A stretch of 64,000 nt of DNA from Dichetophora obliterata (Eukaryota; Arthropoda; Insecta; Diptera; Sciomyzidae): positions 98,474,115 to 98,538,114 of the forward strand of contig OY986435.1 of the NCBI GenBank assembly GCA_963920525.1, read 5' to 3'. Of the stretch, positions 52,552 to 63,372 are shown in pieces. Both the position numbers and the translations under genes were made by a program. Each line of letters begins with the position of its first letter. Positions within the stretch are counted from its first letter, which is position 1. The notes under the pieces were generated by a model that was given only the letters and a program-made list of their open reading frames with translations, searched no databases and was not told the DNA's origin.

Positions 52552-52976
52552 CAGTCCTATTCTGACAAAGTGACAATTGTTACCCAGTATTTTTAAAATT
52601 TCTGTGTGTTTGTTGTAATTTTTTGATTTCAAAACAAAATTTTAAGCTCAAAAATAATAAATTTTGATAAAAATTGTCACCTGGGGCCTTATTCTCTAAA
52701 TGTGAGTTTTAAAGTGTACACTTTTTCTGACTGAACTCACACCGACTTAAAAGCAGTGAGTTTTTTTGACAGCTCGTGTACACTTTAAAACTCACAGTTA
52801 TAAAATAGGGCCCCTGCTTTTTATAGATAGTGACAATTTCATTAAATATTTTGTTTTTTGGGCTTCAAATTTTGTTTTGAAATCAACAGCAAACACATAG
52901 AAGTGTTTGTTACAGCAAACACATAGAAATTTTAAAAATATTGGGTAACAATTTTCACTTTGCCAGAATATGGCTG
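52552..52976. mobile_element. TIR element hosting another MITE
   Basis: Ends CAGTCCTATTCTGACAAAGT and ...CTTTGCCAGAATATGGCTG; the inverted match runs over about 60 bp (TTACCCAGTATTTTTAAAAT against ATTTTAAAAATATTGGGTAA). About 295 bp without the insert. Confidence 0.82.
52684..52813. mobile_element. 130-bp MITE nested in the previous element
   Basis: Ends GGGCCTTATTCTCTAAATGT and ...CAGTTATAAAATAGGGCCC with long inner inverted arms (GTGAGTTTTAAAGTGTACAC and its complement). CTG on both sides fits a 3-bp target duplication. Confidence 0.85.
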
Positions 52977-53509
52977 CAAATTTCTAAAATTGTATCTAGT
53001 CCATAAGTATGCTTGTAATTCTCTTTTTTTTAAATTTATATCGATTTTGATATGGTGCCCCACATCAACCAAAAATTAAAGCTTTTACTAATTAAATGTA
53101 TGTATTCAAGTCATTCGTAACTAGTCACCAGTTGATTAAAGAATGACTTATTATCTTATTCAAATCATATTAGCTTATTTAATCGAAAATTTTTGTAATT
53201 ATGTTATAAGATAAGAAAAAATAAATATTCACTCATTCATTCATATATTCATTTATTGAAATAGATTAAAAAAAATAATAAATTAATAAAAGTAGTTCAC
53301 TACTTCATTTCTTATTCGCTAAAAACTAAATGAAATATTTATTTTCATTTAGTCCCATTTCTAGTCTTTTCTTCAAAGAGTTGACAAATAAAATCAGCTG
53401 TATTTATGATAAGTGAGCGCACGTAGCATTGAAATTGTTCGCTACCAAAAATGTCGAGCGCTCACCGAACATGTTGCATGTACCAGCTCGTTCAGCAGAC
53501 TTTTAGTCA

Positions 53510-54070
53510 ACATAGCCCTATGACTTAACATAGCCCCATTAAAAGTAATCGAGAGGCGTTAAGTCGCACGAAGGGGGGCAGTTAACAGGACCTCTTCTGG
53601 TCATAAAGCTTTCACCAAATTGATTTTGCAATAAATTTATGGTTAAGCGAGCTGTATGGCTAGTTGCGCCGTCTTGTTGGAATGAAATGTCGTCGATGTT
53701 TAGCTGATTAATTTTTGGAAACAAAAAATCAGTTAGCATGGCTCGATAGCGCTGGCCATTTACCGTAACGGCAGCTCCTTCCTCATTTCGAAAGAAATAA
53801 GGACCGATGATGCCGCCAGCGTGTAAACTGTACCAAACAGTAATTTTTAATGGATGTAATGGTGATTCGTTAATGGCTTGAGGATTGTTTTCGCTCCATA
53901 TACGGCTTATTGACGAAGCCATTCAACTAGGAATAAGCTTCATCACTAAACACAATTCTTGAACGAAATGCTCTATGAACTTAGCGAACAGATTTATTTT
54001 TTCAAAGTAAATTTCCACAATTTGGAAGCGTCGTTCTGGTGTTAAACGATTCATGATGAATGGCCAATCC
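53510..54070 (-). pseudogene. mariner-type transposase, catalytic part
   Basis: The open frame 53539-53922 (127 residues) has ITVWYSLHAGGIIGPYFFRN, YRAMLTDFLFPKINQLNIDD and ISFQQDGATSHTARLTINLL with the second catalytic Asp (QQDGAxxH), ending LTPLDYF. Just past the stop, WGYVKS follows in frame, so a Leu codon became a stop. Upstream, in other frames, AFRSRIVFSDEAYS gives the first catalytic Asp (FSDE). A member of the IS630/Tc1/mariner group; its C-terminus is at 49700-49917. Confidence 0.85.
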
Positions 54071-54462
54071 TTACTGAACAGAAATGTCAAAGCAGTTTGA
54101 CATTCTCAACTGTCAAACCATAGACAACAACCATCGAAACTTCTCATGCAGCTAAAAAAATCCCTTTACAAAAAAATGTCACTATGCCTAAAATGTCACT
54201 ATGGCCCTGTACGGAATGTTTCTGAAATTTCAATTCTTGGGTCTGGTACGATATTTCGAAAAATTACATGTTTTAAATTAATACAGTCGAATTAAATGTA
54301 AATACGTCTAATGTAAATACTAGGGAAGTTAATCCGGGATCCCGAACGATTTAAGCCCCTTTAAATCCCGGGATTGCCTTTGCTGGATCCCGGGATTTTT
54401 AAATAAAAAATTTCTACCACAAATATTCGTGTAAATGCAAACATTTCATTTTAAGTTGATAT

Positions 54463-54800
54463 GAATATAGAATTAGAAAAAACTTTTATTGAGGCTGAAA
54501 AATATTGTAAGGACGATGAGTGTGAATCACTGGAGCAAAGAATTTACAAAGTTTTAGAAAAAATTGCAAAATCGGGAAGTCTGCTATGTATTTGAAAACT
54601 GTCAGATATTTTGACTTAGGAAATATTTTTTTTTATGGTGAAGACAATCGTGATCGAAACTTACAAATTGCTTACGACTATTAAACAACTATTTCTCCAA
54701 CTAGCATAGAATCAGAACGGTGCTTCTCATCAGCGGGTTATATTTGTAATAATATTGAACAAAACTCTCCAATAAAAAATAAAACGCGTTGATCTGCTTA
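54463..54800 (+). pseudogene. hAT transposase remnant
   Basis: Begins MNIELEKTFIEAEKYCKDDE, then broken frames with the C-terminal dimerisation signature (TSIESERCFSSAGYICNNI) near 54695-54760. The catalytic middle is missing, leaving only the two ends of the gene. Confidence 0.78.
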
Positions 54801-54983
54801 ATGTATTACTTTAATAATAATTAAAACATTAAACAAAAATCTAATTTGAAAAGTCTTTTCCATCTTTAATTTGTCTTAAATACAAAAAAACATGAAGACG
54901 GTGTAAAAAAAAAGTGTAACATTTATTTATATAGTAATACCTTAAACTGTTCTGTCTTTTTTAGATATTTTTTTGTTCTTTAA

Positions 54984-55499
54984 CCCTTTCAATAGCTAGG
55001 CTAAACTAAGAACAAAACAATTTTTTGACGCAATATTCCTATCATTTAGGTCCTTAAAAGATGAAAAATCATACCCTTCATTTTATCCTGCACTACTTAC
55101 GTTTTACAAGTTTGTACAAAGAAAGAATTGTATTGCTACTGTTCGGCACAAAGTCTTTTTGTTTAATCCCTTAAACGTTTCTCAACTCTTTAGATTTTTT
55201 GTTTTTTAAATCATTAAAGCCATAAAAAGATAAAAATAAAAAACAAATTTGATTTTTGTCCAGTTGATTTTGTCTTATGAAATAGGCAAAACAAAAATAG
55301 TTTTTGCTTTTCTTCGGCACAAAATCGAAAATCCAACTGAATTTATTGTCAAATATCTCTCTAAATTTATTTTTATCAGGTTGGTTAATTTTTTTTTATA
55401 GAGCCAAACGATTTGATTTAAAAAAAGCTTTGCATAATAAATACATATAAAAATGACTTTCTTTAGTGTCCAATATATTGGGCAAACCCACTGAAAGGG
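54984..55499. mobile_element. piggyBac-type MITE nested in the hAT element
   Basis: Ends CCCTTTCAATAG and CACTGAAAGGG between two TTAA sites (54980-54983, 55500-55503). 516 bp, non-coding. The TTAA target and CCCTTT ends are typical of piggyBac MITEs. Confidence 0.82.
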
Positions 55500-55574
55500 T
55501 TAAATTAATACAATGTGCTAGTCATTAATATTATTTAAGTTTTGTGTGTTTATTTACAACAAGGGTATTCACAA

Positions 55575-55603
55575 TTATAGTATAGTATAGTATAGTGGTA
55601 TAG
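55575..55603 (+). repeat. (TATAG)n microsatellite
   Basis: About five TATAG units inside a small inverted-repeat context (GGGTATTCACAATTAT at 55563, ACAATTATATGAGCACCC at 55619). Confidence 0.8.
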
Positions 55604-56309
55604 TAGTATTATTTTTTCACAATTATATGAGCACCCTTTAAAATAGAATTTGTGGTTGGGAACCTCCCACTATAGCTTTGTGTTACTAAGCAAATAAATT
55701 AACTATGCAATTTGATATATTTTATTAATATATGGCATAAAAAAGTTTAACCTGCATTTTGATCTTCTTCCATTTTTGCAATTAGAAAATAACTGGCAAT
55801 CGTTCAGTTTTTTATGGAACTTTAAAAACCACGTTCGCTAAACATATCATTGGGCTTAAAACTACCACACTTTTGGTTTTAAGAGATTTCATGTAAAATA
55901 AGAAAAAATATAAAAACTACTCTGTAAAGTGTGGTACAATACCACGGGGTTTTTTAACTTCACTGAAAACAACGCAAATGTGAATATCCTTAATGTGTTT
56001 TGTTTTTGTTGCTTTATACTTGAATTAATTTACATTTTTTTGTTTCAAGTGGTAAATAACAAAAAATTGTATAAAAAACGTTTTAAATTATTTACTTTTT
56101 AAAATTTTCAATCCCGATAATCCCGGGATCGAAAAAGCTTCCGGGATTAGACTCCCTAGTAAATACGTATAAATGTAAACGCGCTCATTTTGCACATAAT
56201 TATTTACATTTATTTGGACTTTTTTAATTTCGACATTTTTTCAACACTTTTTCGGCCATTTTTGTTTTCAACGTTTTTATTTTCGACATATTTTTGGTTT
56301 CAACATATT

Positions 56310-56450
56310 ATTTTTCGAGTTATCGTACCCAAACCATTTTTGGTACAGCTATCGACAGTAATCATACAAACTAAATTAGCAAATTTAAGTCTAATACGAC
56401 CAAAACCGTCTGAAATATAGAATTTGATTGATAAAAAGGGGTGTTGCAAA
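56310..56450 (-). repeat. Dispersed repeat family R, inverted copy
   Basis: ACCATTTTTGGTACAGCTAT, ACAAACTAAATTAGCAAATT and TAGTCT-like words ending CGTCTGAAATATAGAATTTG read as the complement of the family R module at 39590-40000 and 43236-43690. Confidence 0.65.
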
Positions 56451-56903
56451 TGTTTTTAAATTTTATTTTTGCCTTAAAACCTTTGCATTGTAATTATTAT
56501 CTACATTAAAAAAACGAACTAAATTGCTTAAAAATAACGGTCAGCAGAGGGAAACAGACGCTTTTAGTCACTTTGTTTTATATAACTATGGTGCATTCCA
56601 TACCAAATTTGCCACCAACATTTTTTTCCACAAAAGTTTTTTTTTTATTTCAATATAAAACAAGGGATTTTCGAAAAACATATTTTTATATTACGTTTTT
56701 TAAAAAGGACATTTTTTCAATCGCTTATACTGCAATAACTGACAAAAATAGAACAATTTGTCCCAAAGAAGAAATGTGCGCCTTTTTCTTGGTGAATGAT
56801 ATTCACTAAAACTTAATCATATTTTTTTGTTGTGAAAAATTGAGATTTCCAACAAATTGAATTTATTTTTAATTTGGATCTCATTTTTTTATTTTTTTTT
56901 TTA

Positions 56904-57066
56904 GAGAAAAAGCCAAACATTTTTTCTTAGTTCTGGTAGAATTTGAGAGTGGAGAGTTAAATACTTACGGGGCAATACATTTTTCACGTCAATTAGATTA
57001 CGTAAGAATTCATTTCTCCACTCTCAAATTCTACCAGTATTAAGAAAAATGTTTCGCTTTTAGTTA
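56904..57066. repeat. 163-bp foldback (MITE-like)
   Basis: TCTGGTAGAATTTGAGAGTG at 56942 and CACTCTCAAATTCTACCAG at 57021 are complementary; the arms extend to AAAAGCCAAACATTTTTTCT and AAGAAAAATGTTTCGCTTTT. Confidence 0.8.
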
Positions 57067-58734
57067 AAAAAAAAAAATAGGGAAAGAAAAATAATTCTTT
57101 TTTTTTGGCAAAAAAGCGACTGTTTGAAAAAATAATTTGTTGGCCTTTTTTCAAAATTTTAACCATTATTTTTTTAGTATTATAAGAAACAATATATGTA
57201 GTAATTAAAATTTACCATCATTAGTTTTTCATTAAAAAACAAAATTTTTACATCACTTTTGTCCGGTCCATAGAGGGATATAAAAAAGGCCTACATCAAA
57301 ATTTAAGTTAATCGGTTCATTAGAACTTGAGATATCATGTCAAACGTGTTGGAAAAAGTAGTTTTGAGATAAACGCGTTTAAAGCTTTTAAGGTTAGTTT
57401 CAGGCAGTCTAAGTGACGACACGGAATTGGCTATATTTTTTTAAATAATCCTAATTTCAAAAGATCCTTTAAGGAGATATTCTTGAATATATAAACTATC
57501 GAAAAATGAATAATTTTTTAAATTTTCTACATAAGAATACTTTTATTGAGCGAGTTTTAGTGTGTGCTTCCTACAGGTGCACCCGAATCACGAGGTTATT
57601 CCAATACGAATTGATACGAATTTAATACTACAAAAAGTAGTTATACACAATAGATTGGCCTAGCGAATTTTATTATAAAAAATGTTCGTAAATGCATTTT
57701 TGTTATAAATAACTTAACTTTTATAATTAAATTAAAAAGTTAACAATAGGTCTTAACTTAAAATAAACATTTTTTCACAATTAAACTTAGGCTCTATTTG
57801 TATTATATAAGGTCGTCAGAGTCAGGATCTCTATCCAAATGTGATCCAGTTAAATTCAGCTTTGATAATATAACATGATTAGCCCCCTTTTTTGATAAAT
57901 GTAAATATAGATTATACCTTCCAAAGTTCCCTCGACTAATAATCATAACTTCCAAATGCTATTGCTTACTGTAACTAGTTTTTATGCACATACAAAATCT
58001 CAGCTTTGATAAATTAAAAAAATCTGGCCATATCTGGAGATATAGTCCATATCTCTCAAAAAAAGGGAGTTCATATGTATTTTAGTGTGATATGTTAATA
58101 AAAATACCTTAAATTCATTACAGTTAACACAAAAAATTTCTAGGACTGAAATGACCCTACTCTGGTGGTAACGGCTCATTATTTAATTTATATCATTACT
58201 TTTTCGATTTATGCAAATTTAAAAAATATTATATTGACTTTGCTCGCTTGTCTTATGCTTTATGCAATGCACTACTATAAACCAGGATGCACAAGCACAT
58301 TAACAGTTAGTATCGATTAACAACACAAATACCAAACATTTTACCGTTTTTAATTAAATTATTTACGGAACAGTCGTGTTTTTCGCTCTATTTTTAAGGG
58401 TAACAATTTTTTGCACATTCAATAATCAGTGTTATATACAATAATATTAAACAAAAAATAACATTCGGATGCCGGAAGCCGTATGAAGTGCAAGAAGTAA
58501 CTTATTTCAAATCAGAATATGTGAACATGGGTGTAGTAATATAATTCAAAGCGAAAACAGCGCTCATGTAGTGGTTAGACTTAGGATGATGTCAACGATA
58601 TCGGCTTATCTTGCTTGTCGATATATTTTACCATGATAACAATGAACTTATGATTTAATATTTTAAATGAATAGGCATTCTGTGAAATTTGATATTAGCG
58701 AAATTTGAAGTGCTTCTTAACCTTATTTATTTTT
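57067..58734. other. AT-rich region, no gene seen
   Basis: No recognisable coding sequence or sharp repeats over 1.6 kb. A less AT-rich patch near 57370-57420 shows no open frame of note. Confidence 0.45.
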
Positions 58735-61470
58735 TTATTTTTTATTTATTTATTTATTTTGTTTGCTAAGTTTTAAGGCTCTAAAGCAATTTGAAATTAT
58801 AAAATAAGAAAATGTTGAAATATCTATCAAAATTATAACAATTTAAAGTTAAATTCACTGAGACTTTTTTTAAATATTTTTTGTTTTTTACAGAGTTTTT
58901 AGATCTTACAACTAGTTAACTATAGAGTTTTAATGTATTACTCTAAAAGGTTACAAGAAAAAGCAACTTGCTAAAATTAAGATGAATATGAACATAAATT
59001 TAATAAAATAGTGATGTGTTTGCTCCGGACACAAAGTTTTTCGTGAGAAGGTGATTTCTCAAATAGACTTAAAATTAAATCTTAAAGCTAAGAAAAAAAA
59101 ATAATCCAAAACTATACTAAATAAAATACGAACTATTTTTTTTAGCCTCTATGAGTAAAAGTGGAGCTGAAAAGCCCATGTCTGTTGGAATATTTTCATT
59201 TAAAATACCTAATGGCGATAGATACTGGCAATTAGACCAGCTAAAGGAATGTGAGTTAATGATTTCTGAAATTAAATGATTTTCGTGGAAGCTCGATCTA
59301 TAAACACATTTTATAAGTAATGATATTGCATATATACAATACAAAGAGGATTTACCATGAAATTATTTGAAAAGCGTTTGGTAAAAGATTCAAAATAACG
59401 ATCAACACATTTCCTAAGAATTTATATTTCTAAAATTTCAAGTTCTTTGGCTACTGAAGGAGAGATAGTTAACCAAATAGGAAATGCATACATTACTACT
59501 GAACGAATAACTACTACTTGTTTTATATAATAAAGTTTTGGTATTTTGACTTAAGAATTTATTGTTAAATAGTATAGCAAACATTGATTTAATTTTGTTA
59601 GCTTTTTTATAACCATTCGGGCATGTTCATTAAATTTCAAGAGCTTGTTAAAAGATATTCCTAAGTATTTGATACTGTTCTTCAATGGAATTTGAACACC
59701 ATTCAAAGATAAAGTGAGTTGTTTGCTTTCTGGAACAAGAAAATATATGTACAAGTACAAGTCGTTTATTACATTTACATGGTTAGACACCAGGTCCAAA
59801 GCTCCAATTGGAGACACAGCGTGTGCATAAACCAAAGAATCGTCTGCATAACGAATACTTTTCGAACTAGTAGTAACATGTGGAGGATCATGTATGAAAA
59901 TATTATAAAGGTGGGGAGCTAAAATTGCACCCTGCAACCCACTTCGAATTGATCCTAATGATGAAGAAATTCCATTAATGTGTACTAAAAAGTTACGATT
60001 ATTAAAAAGCTTTTTAAAAGTCTAACAATGAATGGTGCGAACCCGATACTGATTAATTTATATAATATGCCATCATGACAGGCGTGCTCAAATGCTTTTT
60101 CGATGCCGAGTTAACAGCCACTGTACATTTTTGTTCACGCAAATTAGAAACGATATCATTGTGAAATTTGAGAAGTGCATGAATCGTGGAATGACCTGTT
60201 TTAAACCCGAATTGATGGCATGGAATATAATCAAAATGAACGCTGTTACTCATTTTAATTTTTATAACTCGTTCAAAAAGTTTACCTAGATTTGAAATTC
60301 TTAGGCATGATTTTTGCGATTTTCCAAGTATGAGGAAAGTATCGTTGTTAATACAATCATTAAATATTATAGTCAATAATTCACAAGCAGTAAAGGACAA
60401 TTTTTTGATTAAAAAATTTGAAATTTGTTTTTTCTTAAGACTTTTTTGAATTCAACGTTGTAATTATCTTCATCAAGTCTTCAGGTGTTACAAGGTGAGT
60501 ATTATCTGAATTATGAAGAGAGGAAAAATTTGACGAAAAATTACAAATTGTGGTTGGATAGCTGGAAAGGATGAAATCTATTACAGCCTTTATAGAAGAT
60601 ATATTAGGAGAATTTGGAAGAACTTCTTTATGGATATCAATAAAATGTGAACGGCCTCGACTTTTTCTATGTCCTCGGAAATAATTTCTTCATTCACACT
60701 TATTTTATTGCAGTGGCCACTTCTTTTCCTGCCAATTATACTATAAATTTGATTGTAGCCGTTAGGACAGAGTTTAATTTTTTCAGGTCTAGCGTTAAAT
60801 TCATTTGCTTGATGATTTTTTTTAAAAGTTGGATTTGATTTGATAGCAATTGGTAATCTGGATTTTTTTTCTGTTAAAATTCCTATGATAAATATGCTTT
60901 AATTCTTTTTGCCATAAGTATTTAATTTTAAAAAGTTTCTTAATTTTTTCTAGGAGAACAATTTTTTTATTTTTTAACTCAAAAGTTTCAGTATGTGTTG
61001 TATTTACAGCGTTTGTAAAATTTTAAACTAAATTATTTATTGCATTGTTGTCTAAATTGCAATCTGTTGGAGGCGAAAAGTGGGAGATAGAAATATGTCA
61101 GTCAGCTTGAAAATTTTTCCAAACGGGAAAAAACAAGCTTTAATTTGAAGGGAAGATGGTCAGAAAAGGTTGGCAAACTTGGAATACTGAAGTTGATGTT
61201 AATAAAATTAATTAAATTTGATCTTATTAAGAAATGATCGAGGAAGGACGAATCGTTTAAAAATTATGGGTTTACATCACAAATTCTACTAAAGTCAAGG
61301 GAAAAATTTTGGAGCCATATATTTAAAGTTTTTTCATTTAGGTTATCAATACTATCACCTCAAGCCTGATTTTTTTGAATTTTGATCTCTACCAATTATT
61401 GAACCATCAAAGCTTTTAGAAAAATTATCTATTTCAACTAAACCACGGTATAAATTTTCTAGCAAATACC
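58735..61470 (-). pseudogene. LINE ORF2 (endonuclease remnant, RT and 3' UTR)
   Basis: Minus strand. From 60640 downward: NISSIKAVIDFILSSYPTTI, TPEDLMKIITTLNSKKS, then 60400-60053 LGKLFERVIKIKM and HQFGFKTGHSTIHALLKFHN, then 59937-59551 QGAILAPHLYNIFIHDPP with IRYADDSLVYAHA (YADD catalytic box) and SIKYLGISFNKLLKFNEHAR. This is a Jockey-group RT. The stretch 60900-61470 gives only scraps that may be endonuclease. The 3' end is a TTTA tract at 58735-58760. Several frame breaks; dead. Confidence 0.87.
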
Positions 61471-61839
61471 CGCTGCTTCGCCTGCGATTAAAATATTAAA
61501 TACCATGTAAAAATTTTAAATCTTAAAATTGAAGTATTTTTTTTATCTTCAAATGCAAAATATAAAAATAATTGTGTTTGTTTAATAATAAATTTTTTCA
61601 ACGAGGTTACTTGGAATGCATTACGCACGACCGGGCTGATAAGGCAAAAAAAATGGTAGATATAAATATTAAAATATTATTTTATTTAATTTGAACTTAC
61701 TTCTTTAAACAGTAATTGTTATGATGACATAAGGTTTCTTGGGTTTTTCTGTATTTTGATTTTTTAATAAGTCCTGCATAATAGGATTATAAAAAATTTG
61801 GGTAAAAAATGTTTTAAATTTGTAATTTAAAAAGCCTAA
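61471..61839. other. Spacer
   Basis: AT-rich; no coding or repeat features that I can support. Confidence 0.45.
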
Positions 61840-62625
61840 GGCCGCGTTCATAGTAAACGCTTTTAGCTTAGCCGAGAGGTTTAGCTGAAAAACGCATTGT
61901 GTATAATCATATGGAAAAAGCTCCAACTGTTCATAGTGCCAGCATAAAGCAAGCATAAAGCTTATTTTCAAATGCTTTTCAGCGCTTATATATCCATCTC
62001 GCTTGCTCACACAGAAAAATGATTTTGTTTTTTATGTTCTGTTGTAGAGCATTTTTAAAATGCTATTCGGCACTTCTTTATTTATTTTGCCTGTTAACAA
62101 TATTTTCGTTGATTTTGTTTTATTTGTTGGATTTTTTTGTGCTGAAGTTTTAACTGTTGTTGTGTTGTTGTTGCGTTGTTGTTTCATTTTGTGGTGCTTT
62201 TCAGTTGTTTGCACTTGTGTATTCTATCTCGTTTGTTTACAAAGTTTTCGTTTTTCTTGCTTACTTCTTGGGTATTTTTTGTGCTGAACTTTCCACCGTT
62301 GTTATGCTTTGTGTTTTCAAGTTCCTTTGAACTTTGGTTTGTTATTGGTTTGATCTTTCATTGGTGATCATCGCGAATCTAGATACTCATTAAACAAAAA
62401 ATCTTTCATTTACTTTGCAAAACGCAATTGAGGGCATTATTTTCCAAAGAGACAAATGAAAACAAAGCATCTCAGCCACAAGCATAAAGCGCGCACTATG
62501 AACACCAATAAGCTCAATAAGCTACTTTATGCAGCGTTGAATAAGCGTTCACTATGATCAAAAAAAGCTTGACAAAGCAGCTTTATGTATCAGCTTCAGC
62601 CAAAGCGTCCACTATGAACGCGGCC
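61840..62625. mobile_element. 786-bp TIR element with TAA target duplication
   Basis: Ends GGCCGCGTTCATAGTAAACG and ...AGCGTCCACTATGAACGCGGCC, with TAA on both sides (61837-61839, 62626-62628). The interior is built from AGCATAAAGC and AAGCT words. Two internal words match the layout of the 44832-46337 element: ATAATCATATGGAAAAAGCTC and CATAGTGCCAGC at the left, GCGCACTATGAACAC at the right. Frames at 62032-62367 are T-rich and without domains. Confidence 0.88.
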
Positions 62626-62918
62626 TAAGAATGAAAAAAACCGACTGAAATTTCAGTTTTTGAATTTGCAAGCAAACATTCCTTTGTCTGAAAGGTCAAT
62701 TAAATGATTTTGGAGAAATCAGAAAAAATTTACCGTTACTTCACCAATTAAGTTTTTTATAATGTTTTCACAAAGCCTCTAAAATATTCAATTTTTTGAT
62801 GCTATTTTTTTAAAATTTCCTTTTTCTCCACTCTTTCATACTCTTACATATCATTTATATGCAAAAATTACTTAATTTTGACATAAAATTCAATAAACAA
62901 TTTCTGTTGGAATCGGTG

Positions 62919-63372
62919 CTATTTTTATCGCCAAATTGCTCCGGTCATAGGGGGCGGGAGCAATTTAGCGCGTAAAAATAACACGCGCGCGCGTTGTTAG
63001 GCTTTCGGTAGCCTACCATCTTGAGGATGGAGTCAAGCGCTAAATTTGAGGAGAAGAAGTTGTGCTCCTCATTAACCACCAAAGGTTGTAGGGATCTCTG
63101 TTAAATGAAGAGTATCATTTAACAGAAATGACTCCACAAAATTTGGTTATTAATCAGGGGGTAATTAATAACAAATTAAAAGGTGCGTTTTTGAACATAT
63201 TTATTACCTTATCGGCTGGTGGTTGAAATGAGAAGAAGGAAAATTAACAAAAGAGAATATGTACATTGCAATTTCAAGTAAGCTTAAGGCCCAGCTTTTA
63301 AGCTGGGTTTAGTTTACAGTATTTTAAGTTCATAATTTAAACTTGCAATTAAAGCCGCAGGCTTGAGCTGCG
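62919..63372. other. Cluster of eight successive hairpins
   Basis: Perfect or near-perfect stems in series: 62919-62942/62958-62981 (24 bp, imperfect), 62998-63003/63010-63015, 63016-63020/63026-63030, 63048-63053/63065-63070, 63098-63108/63115-63125 (11 bp), 63146-63154/63164-63172 (9 bp), 63290-63297/63300-63307 (8 bp) and 63356-63360/63368-63372. The last two share the following word GTTTAGTT. Less AT-rich than its surroundings (GGGGGCGGGAG, ACGCGCGCGCG). No open frame. A structured RNA or a hairpin-bearing transposon end are both possible. Confidence 0.6.

Larger units (their letters stand above)
54321..56158 (+). mobile_element. hAT-type transposon with intact target duplication
   Basis: 1838 bp. 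Ends TAGGGAAGTTAATCCGGGAT and ...CCGGGATTAGACTCCCTA, with several GGGATCCCGG-type words near both ends; perfect 8-bp direct repeats GTAAATAC at 54313-54320 and 56159-56166. It contains a transposase remnant and a nested TTAA element. TA-starting ends and an 8-bp duplication fit hAT, and the coding remnant confirms it. Confidence 0.93.

Noticed and set aside
62060..62367. Membrane-protein-like frames rich in Phe, Cys and Leu
   Set aside because: Products of T-rich sequence inside the 61840-62625 element; no conserved motif.
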